The translations under genes were made by a program, and so were the position numbers. Below the pieces are notes generated by a model that saw only the letters and a list, made by a program, of their open reading frames with translations, did not search any database and was not told the DNA's origin. This document shows, piece by piece, positions 53,480-61,814 of a DNA stretch of 64,000 bases; within the stretch, counting starts at the first letter, position 1; every line of letters starts with the position of its first letter. Source of the stretch: JASHPR01 sp963778075. GTDB taxonomy: Bacteria > Actinomycetota > Actinomycetes > Streptosporangiales > Streptosporangiaceae. Location: the NCBI GenBank assembly GCA_963778075.1, contig CAVZTJ010000016.1:310001-374000 (forward strand), written 5' to 3'.

Positions 53480-54540
53480 CGGTGCGCCTCCAGGGTCATG
53501 GCGTCGAGCACCCGGCTGTTGAACTCGTCAAGGCCGATGGTCTCGGCGCCGGGCGGGGCCAGGTCGTACGTTGACGCGGCGCCCGCGAGCACGGCGTCGA
53601 GCCCGCGGCGGACCGCGGTGTGCAGGCCGAACCCGGCGAGATCCGGGCACCAGGCGAGCAGGTCGGCGACCGCCAGCCAGGCGCCCGCCGGGTTCGACCG
53701 GCGGCTCCCCGTCCGATGCGGCGAGGAGCCGTGGGCCGGCTCGAAGAGCGCCGTGGCCCCGTGCCCGAACCTGCGGTCGGGGTTGATGGTCGCCGAGCCG
53801 CACAGCGCGGGAGAGCCCGCCCGGGCGCAGACCACGTCGGACAGGATGTCGCCGAAGATCCCCTCGGTGACGATCACCGATGGCAGGTCGGCGCGGGCGA
53901 CCAGCTCGTACGCGGCGCGGTCGACGTTCACGTCGGCGATCGCGATTCCCGACGCGGCGGCCGTCGCGCGCGCGATCCGCCGCCACAGCCGGGACGTGGC
54001 GAACACGCTCGCCTTGTCCACGCTGATCACCCGGCCGTCGGCCCGCTGCCTGGCGTAGCCGACCGCGATGTCGAACACCTCCTGTACTCGCGCGGGCTCG
54101 AGCACCAGCAGGTCCTCGGCGGGCCCGGTCCCGTCGCTCTCGGTGTGCCGGTCTGGGCCTGCGTAGGCGCCGCCGGTGATGTTGCGCACGATCGTCACGT
54201 CCTGGGCACCGGGCACGCACACCGTGCGCACGCTGATCCGCAGGTCGAAGACGTGACGAAGCTCGATGAGCGCGGCCTCGGGGTTCGGGCACTGCTCGGC
54301 CGTGACGCCGGGGTGCGTGCCGACCGCACCCGACAGGATCACGTCGGCTTCCCGGCACGCGGCGATGGTCTCAGCGGGCAGGATCGAGCCGGTCTGCATC
54401 CACCCGGTGGTCCCGTACGGCCACGGCCCAGTGAGCCGGACCGGGGCACCGTCGTGTTCCAGCCCGCGCAGCAGCGCCACCGGGCCCTCCAGGACTTCGG
54501 CGCCGATCCCGTCTCCTGGCAGCAGCGCGACGGTACTCAC
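53476..54540 (-). CDS. Isocitrate/isopropylmalate dehydrogenase family protein
   Basis: The 354-residue beta-decarboxylating dehydrogenase has TVALLPGDGIGAEVLEGPVA, LRHVFDLRISVRTV (Arg residues for the malate moiety), RVISVDKASVFATSRLWRRI (catalytic Lys), DVNVDRAAYELV, PSVIVTEGIFGDILSDVVCA (metal Asp) and LFEPAHGSSPHRTGSRRSNP (the hallmark before the cofactor site). The context with acyl-CoA genes rather than leu genes suggests a tartrate-, homoisocitrate- or alkylmalate-like substrate. GTG 54540 has GGAGGTG 6 bases upstream and overlaps a mini-ORF stop (GTGA). Confidence 0.88.
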   Translation of the reverse strand: MSTVALLPGDGIGAEVLEGPVALLRGLEHDGAPVRLTGPWPYGTTGWMQTGSILPAETIAACREADVILSGAVGTHPGVTAEQCPNPEAALIELRHVFDLRISVRTVCVPGAQDVTIVRNITGGAYAGPDRHTESDGTGPAEDLLVLEPARVQEVFDIAVGYARQRADGRVISVDKASVFATSRLWRRIARATAAASGIAIADVNVDRAAYELVARADLPSVIVTEGIFGDILSDVVCARAGSPALCGSATINPDRRFGHGATALFEPAHGSSPHRTGSRRSNPAGAWLAVADLLAWCPDLAGFGLHTAVRRGLDAVLAGAASTYDLAPPGAETIGLDEFNSRVLDAMTLEAHR

Positions 54541-54592
54541 GGGCGCACCTCCGGAACGACACTCACGGGCGCACCTCCGGAACGACACTCAC
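54535..54592 (-). repeat. 26-bp tandem repeat creating two chained 9-codon mini-ORFs before the dehydrogenase start
   Basis: The segment with the SD and start region occurs twice (54535-54560 and 54561-54586). On the minus strand, GTG 54592 and GTG 54566 each open a nine-codon frame (MSVVPEVRP) with its own GGAGGTG. Each ends in TGA that overlaps the next GTG as GTGA, the last being the dehydrogenase start at 54540. Confidence 0.75.
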
Positions 54593-54604
54593 GTCCCATC
54601 CCCC

Positions 54605-55453
54605 TCATGGCAGCAGCAGCTCTCGCGTCTGGGTGGTCATGATCTCCTCGGCGCGGACCCGGCCGACCCGGCTTTCCAGCGCGTGCAACCAGGGGGCGAC
54701 CGCCACCGCAGGCGGGTCGTGCGCCGCGTGGCCGAGGTCGCCGCCGAACGCCAGCAGCGAGGCTGGGTAGCTGTCGGCGAGGCCAAGGCATGAGTGATCC
54801 GCGTCATTCAGGATGTCGGGCAGGATGCCCAGCTCCAGGTAGGCGCCGAGATCGCGCAACGCCCGCGCGGACTCGTCGTTCCAGCCGAGGAACGCCATCA
54901 TCGGGTGGTTGACCAGCAGCCTCGCCACCCCGCGCCGCCGCGCCTCGGCAAACAGCGTGACGGTCTCGGCAGCGGACAGGTGGCCGCTGGCCAGGAGCAG
55001 GTCGTGCTCGGCGACCACGTCGAGCACGTCCAGCCACTCCGGCCGGATACGCCCGCCGTCGATCACCTCGACCAGCCCGAGCTCAAAACCGCGGTGCACC
55101 GCGAGCTCCGGCGACGCCGCGCCCGCCTTGTGCGTCCGTGCCGACACCGTCGGCATCCACACCACCCGCCCGCCCAGCCGCGCCGCCACCTGCACCGCGT
55201 CCGGGTTCGCCCCGCCGACCGGGCTGTTCAGGACGACTCCCCCGAACGTGTCGCCGCCTGCCACCGCAGCGCGCTCGACGGTGCTCCCCTCGTGGGCCTT
55301 GAGCACCACGGTGCTGAAGCCGACCGCGCGCTCCGCCGCGACCGTGGTGGCGTCGTCGCCGTGCCGTGGCAGCAGGCTGGGTGATGCATGCACGTGCAGA
55401 TCGGCCATGTTGTGCGCCCAGTCGGGGGCTGGCGCCGCGTTATGGCCGGTCAT
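54605..55453 (-). CDS. DUF6282-type amidohydrolase-fold protein
   Basis: The 282-residue protein begins the conserved region with MADLHVHASPSLLPRHGDDA, the His-x-His metal motif of a TIM-barrel hydrolase. Then come VVLKAHEGSTVERAAV (His), GGVVLNSPVGGANPDAVQVA, VVWMPTVSARTH, DLLLASGHLSAAETV (His) and RLLVNHPMMAFL (His). This is the DUF6282 pattern. The reaction is not known; hydrolysis of a lactone or amide is possible. ATG 55453 overlaps the acyl-CoA ligase stop (ATGA). It is the fourth gene of the operon. Confidence 0.78.
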   Translation of the reverse strand: MTGHNAAPAPDWAHNMADLHVHASPSLLPRHGDDATTVAAERAVGFSTVVLKAHEGSTVERAAVAGGDTFGGVVLNSPVGGANPDAVQVAARLGGRVVWMPTVSARTHKAGAASPELAVHRGFELGLVEVIDGGRIRPEWLDVLDVVAEHDLLLASGHLSAAETVTLFAEARRRGVARLLVNHPMMAFLGWNDESARALRDLGAYLELGILPDILNDADHSCLGLADSYPASLLAFGGDLGHAAHDPPAVAVAPWLHALESRVGRVRAEEIMTTQTRELLLP

Positions 55454-56868
55454 GAGAGTTCCACCCACTCGAGCACCGGCTGGTCACCGAGCAGCCGGCG
55501 CTGCACCTTCCCCGCGGCGGCGTCCCGCGGCAGCGCGCCGACCCGGGCGACGGCCACCGGCCGCATGAACGCGGGCAAGCCGGCGATCTGCCGCCGCAGC
55601 TGGTCGAGCGGCAGCGGGTCCCCGACCGCGTACAGCACGACCTCGTCGTCGACCAGGGCGCCCTTGCGCTTCCACAGCGCGTGGTCGGTCAGGCCGGAGA
55701 CCGCGGCGAGCTGGTCCTCGACGAACGGGATCGGCACGAACTCGCCCTTGACCCTGATCGACTCGGCGGCGCGTTCCAGGAAGACCAGGTAGTCCTCGCC
55801 GTCGGCGCAGCCGAGGTCACCGGTGTCGAACCAGCCGTCGGCGTCACGCGCCGGGTCGAGCCCGGCGGGGGTGACGTACCCGTCGAACAGCGCGGCGTGC
55901 TCGCGCTCACGCACGAAGATCACGCCGTCCTGGTCGACCCGCCACTCGATGTCGGCCCGGCCGGCCCCGCCGTGCCTGCTGGCGCCGGCCGGGATGTCGT
56001 CGGCCGCCGACCACCGGGTCAGGTGGGATATCCCGCCCGCCTCGGTGGAGCCGTAGCCGGAGACCGCCGCCGGGACCCCGAACCGGGCCAGGAACTCGGC
56101 GTCGGCGTAGAACATCGTGCGCACCCGGTGCCCGGCGGCGTCTTCGGCCGAAGTGGCGCGCTTGAGGATCTGCACCGGCGGCGCGTGCAGGATCAGCACC
56201 GTGATCCGCTCGCCGGTCACGGTGGGCCAGAAACCGCTGGCCGAGAACTTCGCCGTGGTGAGCGCGTCCGCGCCGGTGAGCAGCGCGGTTATGATGCCGT
56301 AGCCCATCGGGTTGATGTGAAACAGCGGCAGCGGCGCGAGCACCCGGTCGCCGGGGCGCAGGTCCAGGGCACCGGCTATGGCGGCGGCGAGCCTGGCGAA
56401 GTAGTCGTGGGTCTGCGCGCAGAACTTGGGCAGGCCGGTGGTGCCCGACGTGTGCATGTAAGACACCACCGCGAAGTTGTCTGCGCCGAGCCCGGGCAGG
56501 CCCTCGGGGTCGGCGCGACCGGCGGTCCTGGCCAGCGCGATCTCCCCTGGGCCCAGGACCAGGTCGGGCGCCAGCGGCGCGAGCATCCGGCCGGTCAGTT
56601 CGGCCGGGTAGCTGGGATTCACCAGCGCGACCGGTGTTCCGGCCAGTAGGCAGGCCAGCCAGGTCAGCACGTAGTCGGTCGAGGTGGGCGCGACGAGCGC
56701 GACCCGCTGCCCGGCGCGCAGCCCGTCGCCGAGCAGTGCCCGGGCCCGCGCGGCGGCCAGCCCGACCGCGTCGGCGAGTTCAAGCTGGTCGTCGACGGTC
56801 CCGAGGCGCAGCCCGGGCCGGGCGCGCGCCTGGCCCACGATCGCCCGCGCGAGATTCGGCTCGCTCAT
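55450..56868 (-). CDS. AMP-dependent acyl-CoA synthetase/ligase
   Basis: The 472-residue class I adenylate-forming enzyme has VSYMHTSGTTGLPKFCAQTH (ATP loop, residues about 145-164), VPAAVSGYGSTEAGGIS (adenine site), GWFDTGDLGCADGEDYLVFL (Asp for ribose) and AESIRVKGEFVPIPFVEDQL (hinge), with AAGKVQRRLL holding the C-terminal catalytic Lys. It activates a carboxylic acid to its CoA ester, which fits the acyl-CoA dehydrogenase encoded 38 bases upstream. The acid is unknown. Confidence 0.9.
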   Translation of the reverse strand: MSEPNLARAIVGQARARPGLRLGTVDDQLELADAVGLAAARARALLGDGLRAGQRVALVAPTSTDYVLTWLACLLAGTPVALVNPSYPAELTGRMLAPLAPDLVLGPGEIALARTAGRADPEGLPGLGADNFAVVSYMHTSGTTGLPKFCAQTHDYFARLAAAIAGALDLRPGDRVLAPLPLFHINPMGYGIITALLTGADALTTAKFSASGFWPTVTGERITVLILHAPPVQILKRATSAEDAAGHRVRTMFYADAEFLARFGVPAAVSGYGSTEAGGISHLTRWSAADDIPAGASRHGGAGRADIEWRVDQDGVIFVREREHAALFDGYVTPAGLDPARDADGWFDTGDLGCADGEDYLVFLERAAESIRVKGEFVPIPFVEDQLAAVSGLTDHALWKRKGALVDDEVVLYAVGDPLPLDQLRRQIAGLPAFMRPVAVARVGALPRDAAAGKVQRRLLGDQPVLEWVELS

Positions 56869-56905
56869 GCTGTGTTCCAGGTTCGCCCGCGCTGCCCAGC
56901 CCCGC

Positions 56906-58054
56906 TCATGCCAGGCCCTCGTGGCCGGGGTCCTTCAGCACGCAGCGGGCTATGTAGTTGCGCATGATCTCGGCGGAGCCGCCGGCCACCTTGAGCACCT
57001 TGATGTCGCCGGCGATGTCGGTGTATGGCTCGCCGAAGTAGAGCCCGTGCCCGCCGGTCAGGCTGTACGAGGTGTCACTGGCCCGCTCGGCCGCCGTGAT
57101 CGCCAGGTGCTTGGCCGTGGTGGTGCGCAGCGCGATGTCCTCGCCGCGCTCGTGCGCAACAGCCGCGTCGTCGCGGGCCAGCGACGCCGCCTGCAGCGCG
57201 GTCCACGCGTCCGCGACCAGCCACTGGATGCCCTGGAAGTCGGTGACCTTCCCGTTGCCGACCTGCCGCTGCGACGCGTAGCGCAGCCCGAGCTCGAGCG
57301 AGCGGCGGCCGAGGCCGATCAGCTCCGAGGCGTTGCCGAGGCGGCTGATGTTGAACGTGGACAGGAACGTCTGCAGCCCTCCGCCGGCCGGCCCGAGCAG
57401 CGCAGCGTCCGGAACCCGTACGCGGTCGAAGATCACGTCGGCCGTGCGGATCAGCCGCAGGCCCACCGGGTCGGTCACCGCGGTCTCGATACCGGGCAGC
57501 GTCATGTCGACGAGGAAGCTGGTCAGCCCCTCCTCGGCGTTCGCGTAGAACAGCGTCACGTCGCAGTCGGCACCGAGGTTGACGTGCGTCTTCGCGCCGC
57601 TGAGTAGCCAGTCGGCGCCGTCCCTGGTCGCGGTCGCCGCCATGCCCTTGAACGACGAACCCGCGTTGACCTCGCTGATCGACTCGGAGAACACCGCCTC
57701 GCCGGTCGCGATGCCGCGCAGCCACCGGTCCTTCTGCTCGTCGGTGCCCCAGTCCAGCAGCCAGCGCTGCCCCTGCGCGGCGATCTGTCCGGACACCAGG
57801 CCATGCCGGCCGACCTCCTCGCTGATCACGACGTACTCCGGGACCCCGCCGCCGAGGCCGCCGTAGGACGGCGGCACCAGCGGGCCGAGGTAGCCGAGCT
57901 TGCCGAGCTCGCGGTAGAGGTCGCGGGGGAAGCGCGCCTGCCGGTTCGCCTCGTCGAGTTCCCCGCGGTGCCGCTCGCCGAAGCTTCTCAGCTCGGCCGC
58001 TGTCGTCTCGATCCAGGCGGCGCGCTCGGGATCGGCCTGCAGCGTCGGGTACAT
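56906..58054 (-). CDS. Acyl-CoA dehydrogenase
   Basis: The 382-residue FAD enzyme has KLGYLGPLVPPSYGGLGGG, AVFSESISEVNAGSSFKGMA (flavin-binding middle strand), DWLLSGAKTHVNLGADCDVT, ISRLGNASELIGLGRRSLEL, FQGIQWLVADAWTALQAASL and YSLTGGHGLYFGEPY toward the C-terminus, then IKVLKVAGGSAEIMRNYIAR. It makes the alpha,beta-double bond in an acyl-CoA. Its position between the ligase and the FAD oxidoreductase supports one catabolic pathway. Confidence 0.9.
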   Translation of the reverse strand: MYPTLQADPERAAWIETTAAELRSFGERHRGELDEANRQARFPRDLYRELGKLGYLGPLVPPSYGGLGGGVPEYVVISEEVGRHGLVSGQIAAQGQRWLLDWGTDEQKDRWLRGIATGEAVFSESISEVNAGSSFKGMAATATRDGADWLLSGAKTHVNLGADCDVTLFYANAEEGLTSFLVDMTLPGIETAVTDPVGLRLIRTADVIFDRVRVPDAALLGPAGGGLQTFLSTFNISRLGNASELIGLGRRSLELGLRYASQRQVGNGKVTDFQGIQWLVADAWTALQAASLARDDAAVAHERGEDIALRTTTAKHLAITAAERASDTSYSLTGGHGLYFGEPYTDIAGDIKVLKVAGGSAEIMRNYIARCVLKDPGHEGLA

Positions 58055-58069
58055 CGGTACTCCTTCCGG

Positions 58070-59230
58070 TCAGAACACAAGCCCGACCCGGTCGCTCACG
58101 GTCGCGGCGGTGAACCGGTCAAGCCGCAGGGCACTGGTGTCGATGCTGGTGATGGCGCCGGTGCCGATCTGCTCGGCGACCAGGCGCCCGATCTCCGGTG
58201 CCTGCATCAGCCCGTGCCCGGAGAACCCGCAGGCGTTGATCCAGGTCGGCGCCGCCGGATGCGGGCCGAGGATGCCGTGCCGGTCCGGGGTGTTCTCGTA
58301 GGTTCCGGCCCAGCAGCCGGAGCGGTCAAGCGGGAGATCGGCCAGCCACGGGAACCGGTCAGCCCCGATCGTGAGCACCGACTCCATCCACGGCCAGTCG
58401 ACGCCGACTTCGTAGCCGTCCGGCTGATCCGGCCGGGCGGCGCCGAACAGCAGCCGCAGGCCTTCGCTGCGCACGAACATCCCGGTGCCAAGGTCGATGG
58501 TCATCGGCACCGGGTCCGGCAGCGCGCCGGGCGCGGTGGCGTAGATGTTGCGCCGCGAGTGCACGACCGGGACGGTCAGCCCGGCCAGCGCGGCCACCTC
58601 GCCCGCCCAGCCACCCGCAGCGTTCACGAGGTACTGGACGTGGCGGGCCGGCCCTCCACCCGCCGACACCTCCCAGCCGCCCCGATTGGTGTCGGGCTCG
58701 ATCGCGGTGACCGGGCATCTGTAGCTGACCTGGGCGCCCGCCGCCCGTGCCAGGTCCAGGTAGGCGCGGGTCGCGAGGTGCGGGTCGACCACGCCGTCAG
58801 CCGGGCCCCAGGTCGCGCCGGCGATGCCGTCGGCCGCGAACGGGGTGATCCGCTCGGCCGCCGCGAGGCCGAGCACGTCGACCGGGACGCCGAGCGCGCG
58901 CTGCAGGTCGACGGCTTCGAGCTGCGCCTGCCACAGCGCGTCCGGCACCAGCAGCAGGTAGCCGGTCGGCCGGTAGCCCACGTCGATGCCGTGGTCGTCG
59001 GGGAACGAGCGGTACGCGCGGACGCTGCGCCAGGACATCTCGATGTTCAGCGAGTCCGCCCACTGCGACCGGATCGAGGCGAACGACCGGCCGGTACTCC
59101 CCTCGGCCGGGCCACCGAAGGCCTCAGCCACCAGGACCGAAAACCCCGCCCTGGCCAGGTGGTAAGCGCAGCTCGCGCCGACCGCGCCTGCCCCGACCAC
59201 GATCACGTCCGTGCTGGCAATGGTGTTCAT
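58070..59230 (-). CDS. FAD-dependent amine/D-amino acid oxidoreductase (DAO family)
   Basis: The 386-residue protein starts with the dinucleotide loop VIVVGAGAVGASCAYHLARA and FSVLVAEAFGGPAEGSTGRS. It continues with NAAGGWAGEVAALAGLTVPV, VHSRRNIYATAPGALPDPVP and the C-terminal ACGFSGHGLMQAPEIGRLVA typical of glycine/sarcosine oxidase-like DAO enzymes. It oxidises a secondary amine or amino acid. It leads the minus-strand operon and faces the marR gene. Release of an acid by amine oxidation, followed by CoA activation, is a reasonable pathway guess. Confidence 0.88.
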   Translation of the reverse strand: MNTIASTDVIVVGAGAVGASCAYHLARAGFSVLVAEAFGGPAEGSTGRSFASIRSQWADSLNIEMSWRSVRAYRSFPDDHGIDVGYRPTGYLLLVPDALWQAQLEAVDLQRALGVPVDVLGLAAAERITPFAADGIAGATWGPADGVVDPHLATRAYLDLARAAGAQVSYRCPVTAIEPDTNRGGWEVSAGGGPARHVQYLVNAAGGWAGEVAALAGLTVPVVHSRRNIYATAPGALPDPVPMTIDLGTGMFVRSEGLRLLFGAARPDQPDGYEVGVDWPWMESVLTIGADRFPWLADLPLDRSGCWAGTYENTPDRHGILGPHPAAPTWINACGFSGHGLMQAPEIGRLVAEQIGTGAITSIDTSALRLDRFTAATVSDRVGLVF

Positions 59231-59333
59231 CGGGGCTCCTGACCGCGCCGTCCCGTTGACATGACGCTAAGCGCGCGGGCGGGGCGAAGCTTCGGCGCGG
59301 GCGCGGAAGAAACCGCGCGGTCTTCCGACAAAT

Positions 59334-59433
59334 GTCGAAGACGTCGCGTCGGCTAGCGACTGCAAGCGTCGAAGACGTCGCGATGGCTAGCGGCTGCAAG
59401 CGTCGAAGACGTCGCGATGGCTTGCGACTGCAA
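59334..59433. repeat. 34-bp tandem repeat, three copies
   Basis: Units starting GTCGAAGACGTCGCG lie at 59334, 59368 and 59402 in the 314-base gap between the divergent FAD oxidoreductase and marR genes. Each ends with a GACTGCAAG-like sequence. The rest of the gap holds the marR operators. Confidence 0.85.
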
Positions 59434-59470
59434 GATCGCCGCCCGGCGCCGGAATAAGTTCGTGAGGATC

Positions 59471-59511
59471 CTCATTATGAGGAGTATGAACGTGGAACCA
59501 CTCATGATGAG
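59471..59511. promoter_or_regulatory. Twin MarR operator CTCAT-N-ATGAG
   Basis: The perfect palindromes CTCATTATGAG (59471-59481) and CTCATGATGAG (59501-59511) have centres 30 bases apart, about three helical turns, just before the marR start at 59545. The first is preceded by the overlapping palindrome GAGGATCCTC. Both strands' promoters fall in this gap, so both operons may be controlled. Confidence 0.75.
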
Positions 59512-59544
59512 GCGGGTCAGCGTCTGTACGCCAGAGGGGCAGTC

Positions 59545-60117
59545 ATGATCACGACTGAGCAGGTCGGCGACCGGTACATAGCGGTCTATCACCGGATGTT
59601 CCGTGCCGTTAACGACGAGATGACCGGATGCGGCCTGTCCATGGCCCGGACCAAGGTACTGATGCGGCTCAGCGCACAGGGGCCCACCCGGCAGAGCGTC
59701 CTGGCCGCCGACTTCGGGCTGTCTCCGCACTCCATCACCGACATTGTTGACGCGCTGGAGCACCAGGGCCTGGCCGAGCGCCGACCGGACGCCACCGACC
59801 GCCGGGCGAAGCTCGTCGCCATCACGGAGGCCGGCGAGGCCTGTCTAAGCGTGGCGTCCGCCGCCCGCGAGCGGCTGCTGGACCAGATCTTCGGCGCACT
59901 GAGCCAGGAAGACCGGGCAACCTTGCTCCGCTTGCTCGACGCCCTCGACGACGCAGCCCGGCCACTCGACAACGCAGCGCGGCCAGTCGACAACGCAAGC
60001 CCGCCACTCGACAACGCATCCCCGCCACTCGACAACGCAAGCCCGCCACTCGACAACGCGGCCGGACCGTTGAGCACCTCGCCGGCCGCTGCCAGCACAC
60101 CGATGGTCCCGGCATGA
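59545..60117 (+). CDS. MarR family regulator with C-terminal heptapeptide repeats
   Basis: The 190-residue protein has a complete MarR winged helix (LSMARTKVLMRLSAQGPTRQ, VLAADFGLSPHSITDIVDAL, HQGLAERRPDATDRRAKLVA, ITEAGEACL) ending at about residue 137. An unusual tail follows, in which a seven-residue unit (RPLDNAA, RPVDNAS, PPLDNAS) occurs five times, encoded by a 21-bp tandem repeat. MarR proteins respond to phenolic or other small molecules. It lies upstream of an MFS pump with 68 bases between, and should repress both genes through the twin operator. Confidence 0.88.
   Translation: MITTEQVGDRYIAVYHRMFRAVNDEMTGCGLSMARTKVLMRLSAQGPTRQSVLAADFGLSPHSITDIVDALEHQGLAERRPDATDRRAKLVAITEAGEACLSVASAARERLLDQIFGALSQEDRATLLRLLDALDDAARPLDNAARPVDNASPPLDNASPPLDNASPPLDNAAGPLSTSPAAASTPMVPA
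59959..60063 (+). repeat. 21-bp in-frame tandem repeat (5 copies) in the marR gene
   Basis: Five 21-base units such as CCGCCACTCGACAACGCAAG (plus one base) occupy 59959-60063 and encode the heptapeptide tail of the MarR protein. The copies differ mainly at the last codons. Confidence 0.88.
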
Positions 60118-60185
60118 TCGCCGGGCCCGGCACGACCAGCACCACCCAGACCAGCCACGCTTCTCACTCGGGGGTATAGCTCTCC

Positions 60186-61736
60186 ATGTCATCCGTGTCC
60201 TCTGCGGCAGCCCGTCGCCAGGCGACCAGCGATCATCGCTGGCTCATCCTGGTGATCGTGGCCATCGCCCAGCTGATGGTGGTGCTGGACGCCACCGTAG
60301 TGAACATCGCCCTGCCGTCGGCCCAGCACGCGCTCGGGTTTCCCAACAGTGACCGCCAGTGGGTGGTGACCGCTTACGCCCTGGCCTTCGGCAGCCTGCT
60401 GCTGCTCGGCGGCCGGCTCGGCGACATGTTCAGCCGGAAGCGCGTCTTCATCACGGGCCTGGCCGGGTTCGCTCTCGCCTCGGCGCTCGGCGGGGCGGCC
60501 GTCTCGTTCGAGATGCTCGTTATCGCTCGGACGCTGCAGGGCGTCTTCGGCGCCATCCTCGCGCCGTCCGCGCTCGGCACCCTGGTCAGCACGTTCCGCG
60601 ACCCGCGCGAGCGCGGCCGGGCTTTCGGCGTCTTCGGGTCCGTCGCCGTCGGCGGCGGCGCCGTGGGCCTGATCCTCGGCGGCGTCCTCACCCAGTACTT
60701 CTCCTGGCGCTGGTGCCTGTACGTCAACCTGATCTTCGCCGCGATCGCGATCACCGGCGCCCTGCTTTACATGCGCGGCAACCGGCCGGACAGCCGCCCG
60801 CAGATGGACTGGGCGGGGGTCGTGCTCGCCTCGTCCGGGCTGTTCGCGATCGTGTTCGGGTTCTCGCACGCCGAGACTGCCGGCTGGGGCGCCGCCCTGA
60901 CCATCGGCTCGCTCGTTGCTGGCGTGCTCCTGCTCGCGGCGTTCGCCTTTGCGGAGCGCCGGGTCAACCACCCGCTGCTGCCGCTGCGGGTGATCCTGAA
61001 CCGGGCCAGGGGTGGCTCCTACGCCGCGGTCGGGCTGACCGGGATCGCGCTCTTCGGCACCTTCCTGTTCCTCACCTACTACCTCCAGGAGGTCAAGGGC
61101 TTCAGCCCGGTGACCAGCGGGCTGGCCTTCCTGCCGATGATCGCCTGCATCCTGGTCAGCTCCAACACCTCCAGCATCGTCCTGCTGCCCCGGCTCGGGC
61201 CGCGGACGCTGATCGCTGCCGGCATGCTGATCGGCGGCGGCGGGATGGCCTACCTCACCCAGATCACCGTGACCTCCAGCTACGCGGGCAGCGTCCTGCC
61301 GGCGCTGCTGGCGATGGGCCTCGGCTTCGGCATGGTCTTCTCACCGGCCATCAACACCGCCACGACCGGGGTGGCCCGGCAGGATTCGGGCGTGGCTTCT
61401 GCGCTGGTCAACACCATGCAGCAGGTCGGCGGCTCGATCGGGACCGCGGCGCTGAGCACGGTGGCGCTGACGGCGACGGCGACCTACCTGGCCGTCCACC
61501 ACGCGGGACAGCTTGCGCTGGCCACCGCCGCGGTGCACGGCTACACCACGGCGTTCACGGTGTCGGCCATACTGCTTGGCATCGGCGCGCTGCTGACAAT
61601 CCTGCTGGTGCCGTCCAAGAGCCGGCTCGAGCAACTCAGGAACGCGCCTGAGCCGGTCACCGTCACCCCGGCCCACAGCCCGGCCCTGGCGGACGCCATG
61701 GCCGCCCAGTCCGCCGACCCGTCCCGCCGATCGTGA
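60186..61736 (+). CDS. MFS transporter, DHA2 (EmrB/QacA) drug-efflux family
   Basis: The 516-residue integral membrane protein has fourteen predicted helices. Motifs are LDATVVNIALPSAQHAL in helix 1, RQWVVTAYALAFGSLLLLGG, the loop LGGRLGDMFSRKRVF (motif A), FGSVAVGGGAVGLILGGVLT (motif C, antiporter signature) and YYLQEVKGFSPVTSGLAFLP. Such pumps export drugs by proton antiport. The link to the MarR gene supports induced efflux. The open frame continues past its TGA into the truncated cyclic-nucleotide-binding gene. Confidence 0.9.
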   Translation: MSSVSSAAARRQATSDHRWLILVIVAIAQLMVVLDATVVNIALPSAQHALGFPNSDRQWVVTAYALAFGSLLLLGGRLGDMFSRKRVFITGLAGFALASALGGAAVSFEMLVIARTLQGVFGAILAPSALGTLVSTFRDPRERGRAFGVFGSVAVGGGAVGLILGGVLTQYFSWRWCLYVNLIFAAIAITGALLYMRGNRPDSRPQMDWAGVVLASSGLFAIVFGFSHAETAGWGAALTIGSLVAGVLLLAAFAFAERRVNHPLLPLRVILNRARGGSYAAVGLTGIALFGTFLFLTYYLQEVKGFSPVTSGLAFLPMIACILVSSNTSSIVLLPRLGPRTLIAAGMLIGGGGMAYLTQITVTSSYAGSVLPALLAMGLGFGMVFSPAINTATTGVARQDSGVASALVNTMQQVGGSIGTAALSTVALTATATYLAVHHAGQLALATAAVHGYTTAFTVSAILLGIGALLTILLVPSKSRLEQLRNAPEPVTVTPAHSPALADAMAAQSADPSRRS

Positions 61737-61814
61737 ACTGATCGCCGGCCAACACTTCAGCAGAAGAAACCCGGGACGGTCTCCGGCACATGCCGGTGGC
61801 CGTCCCGGCACTGG

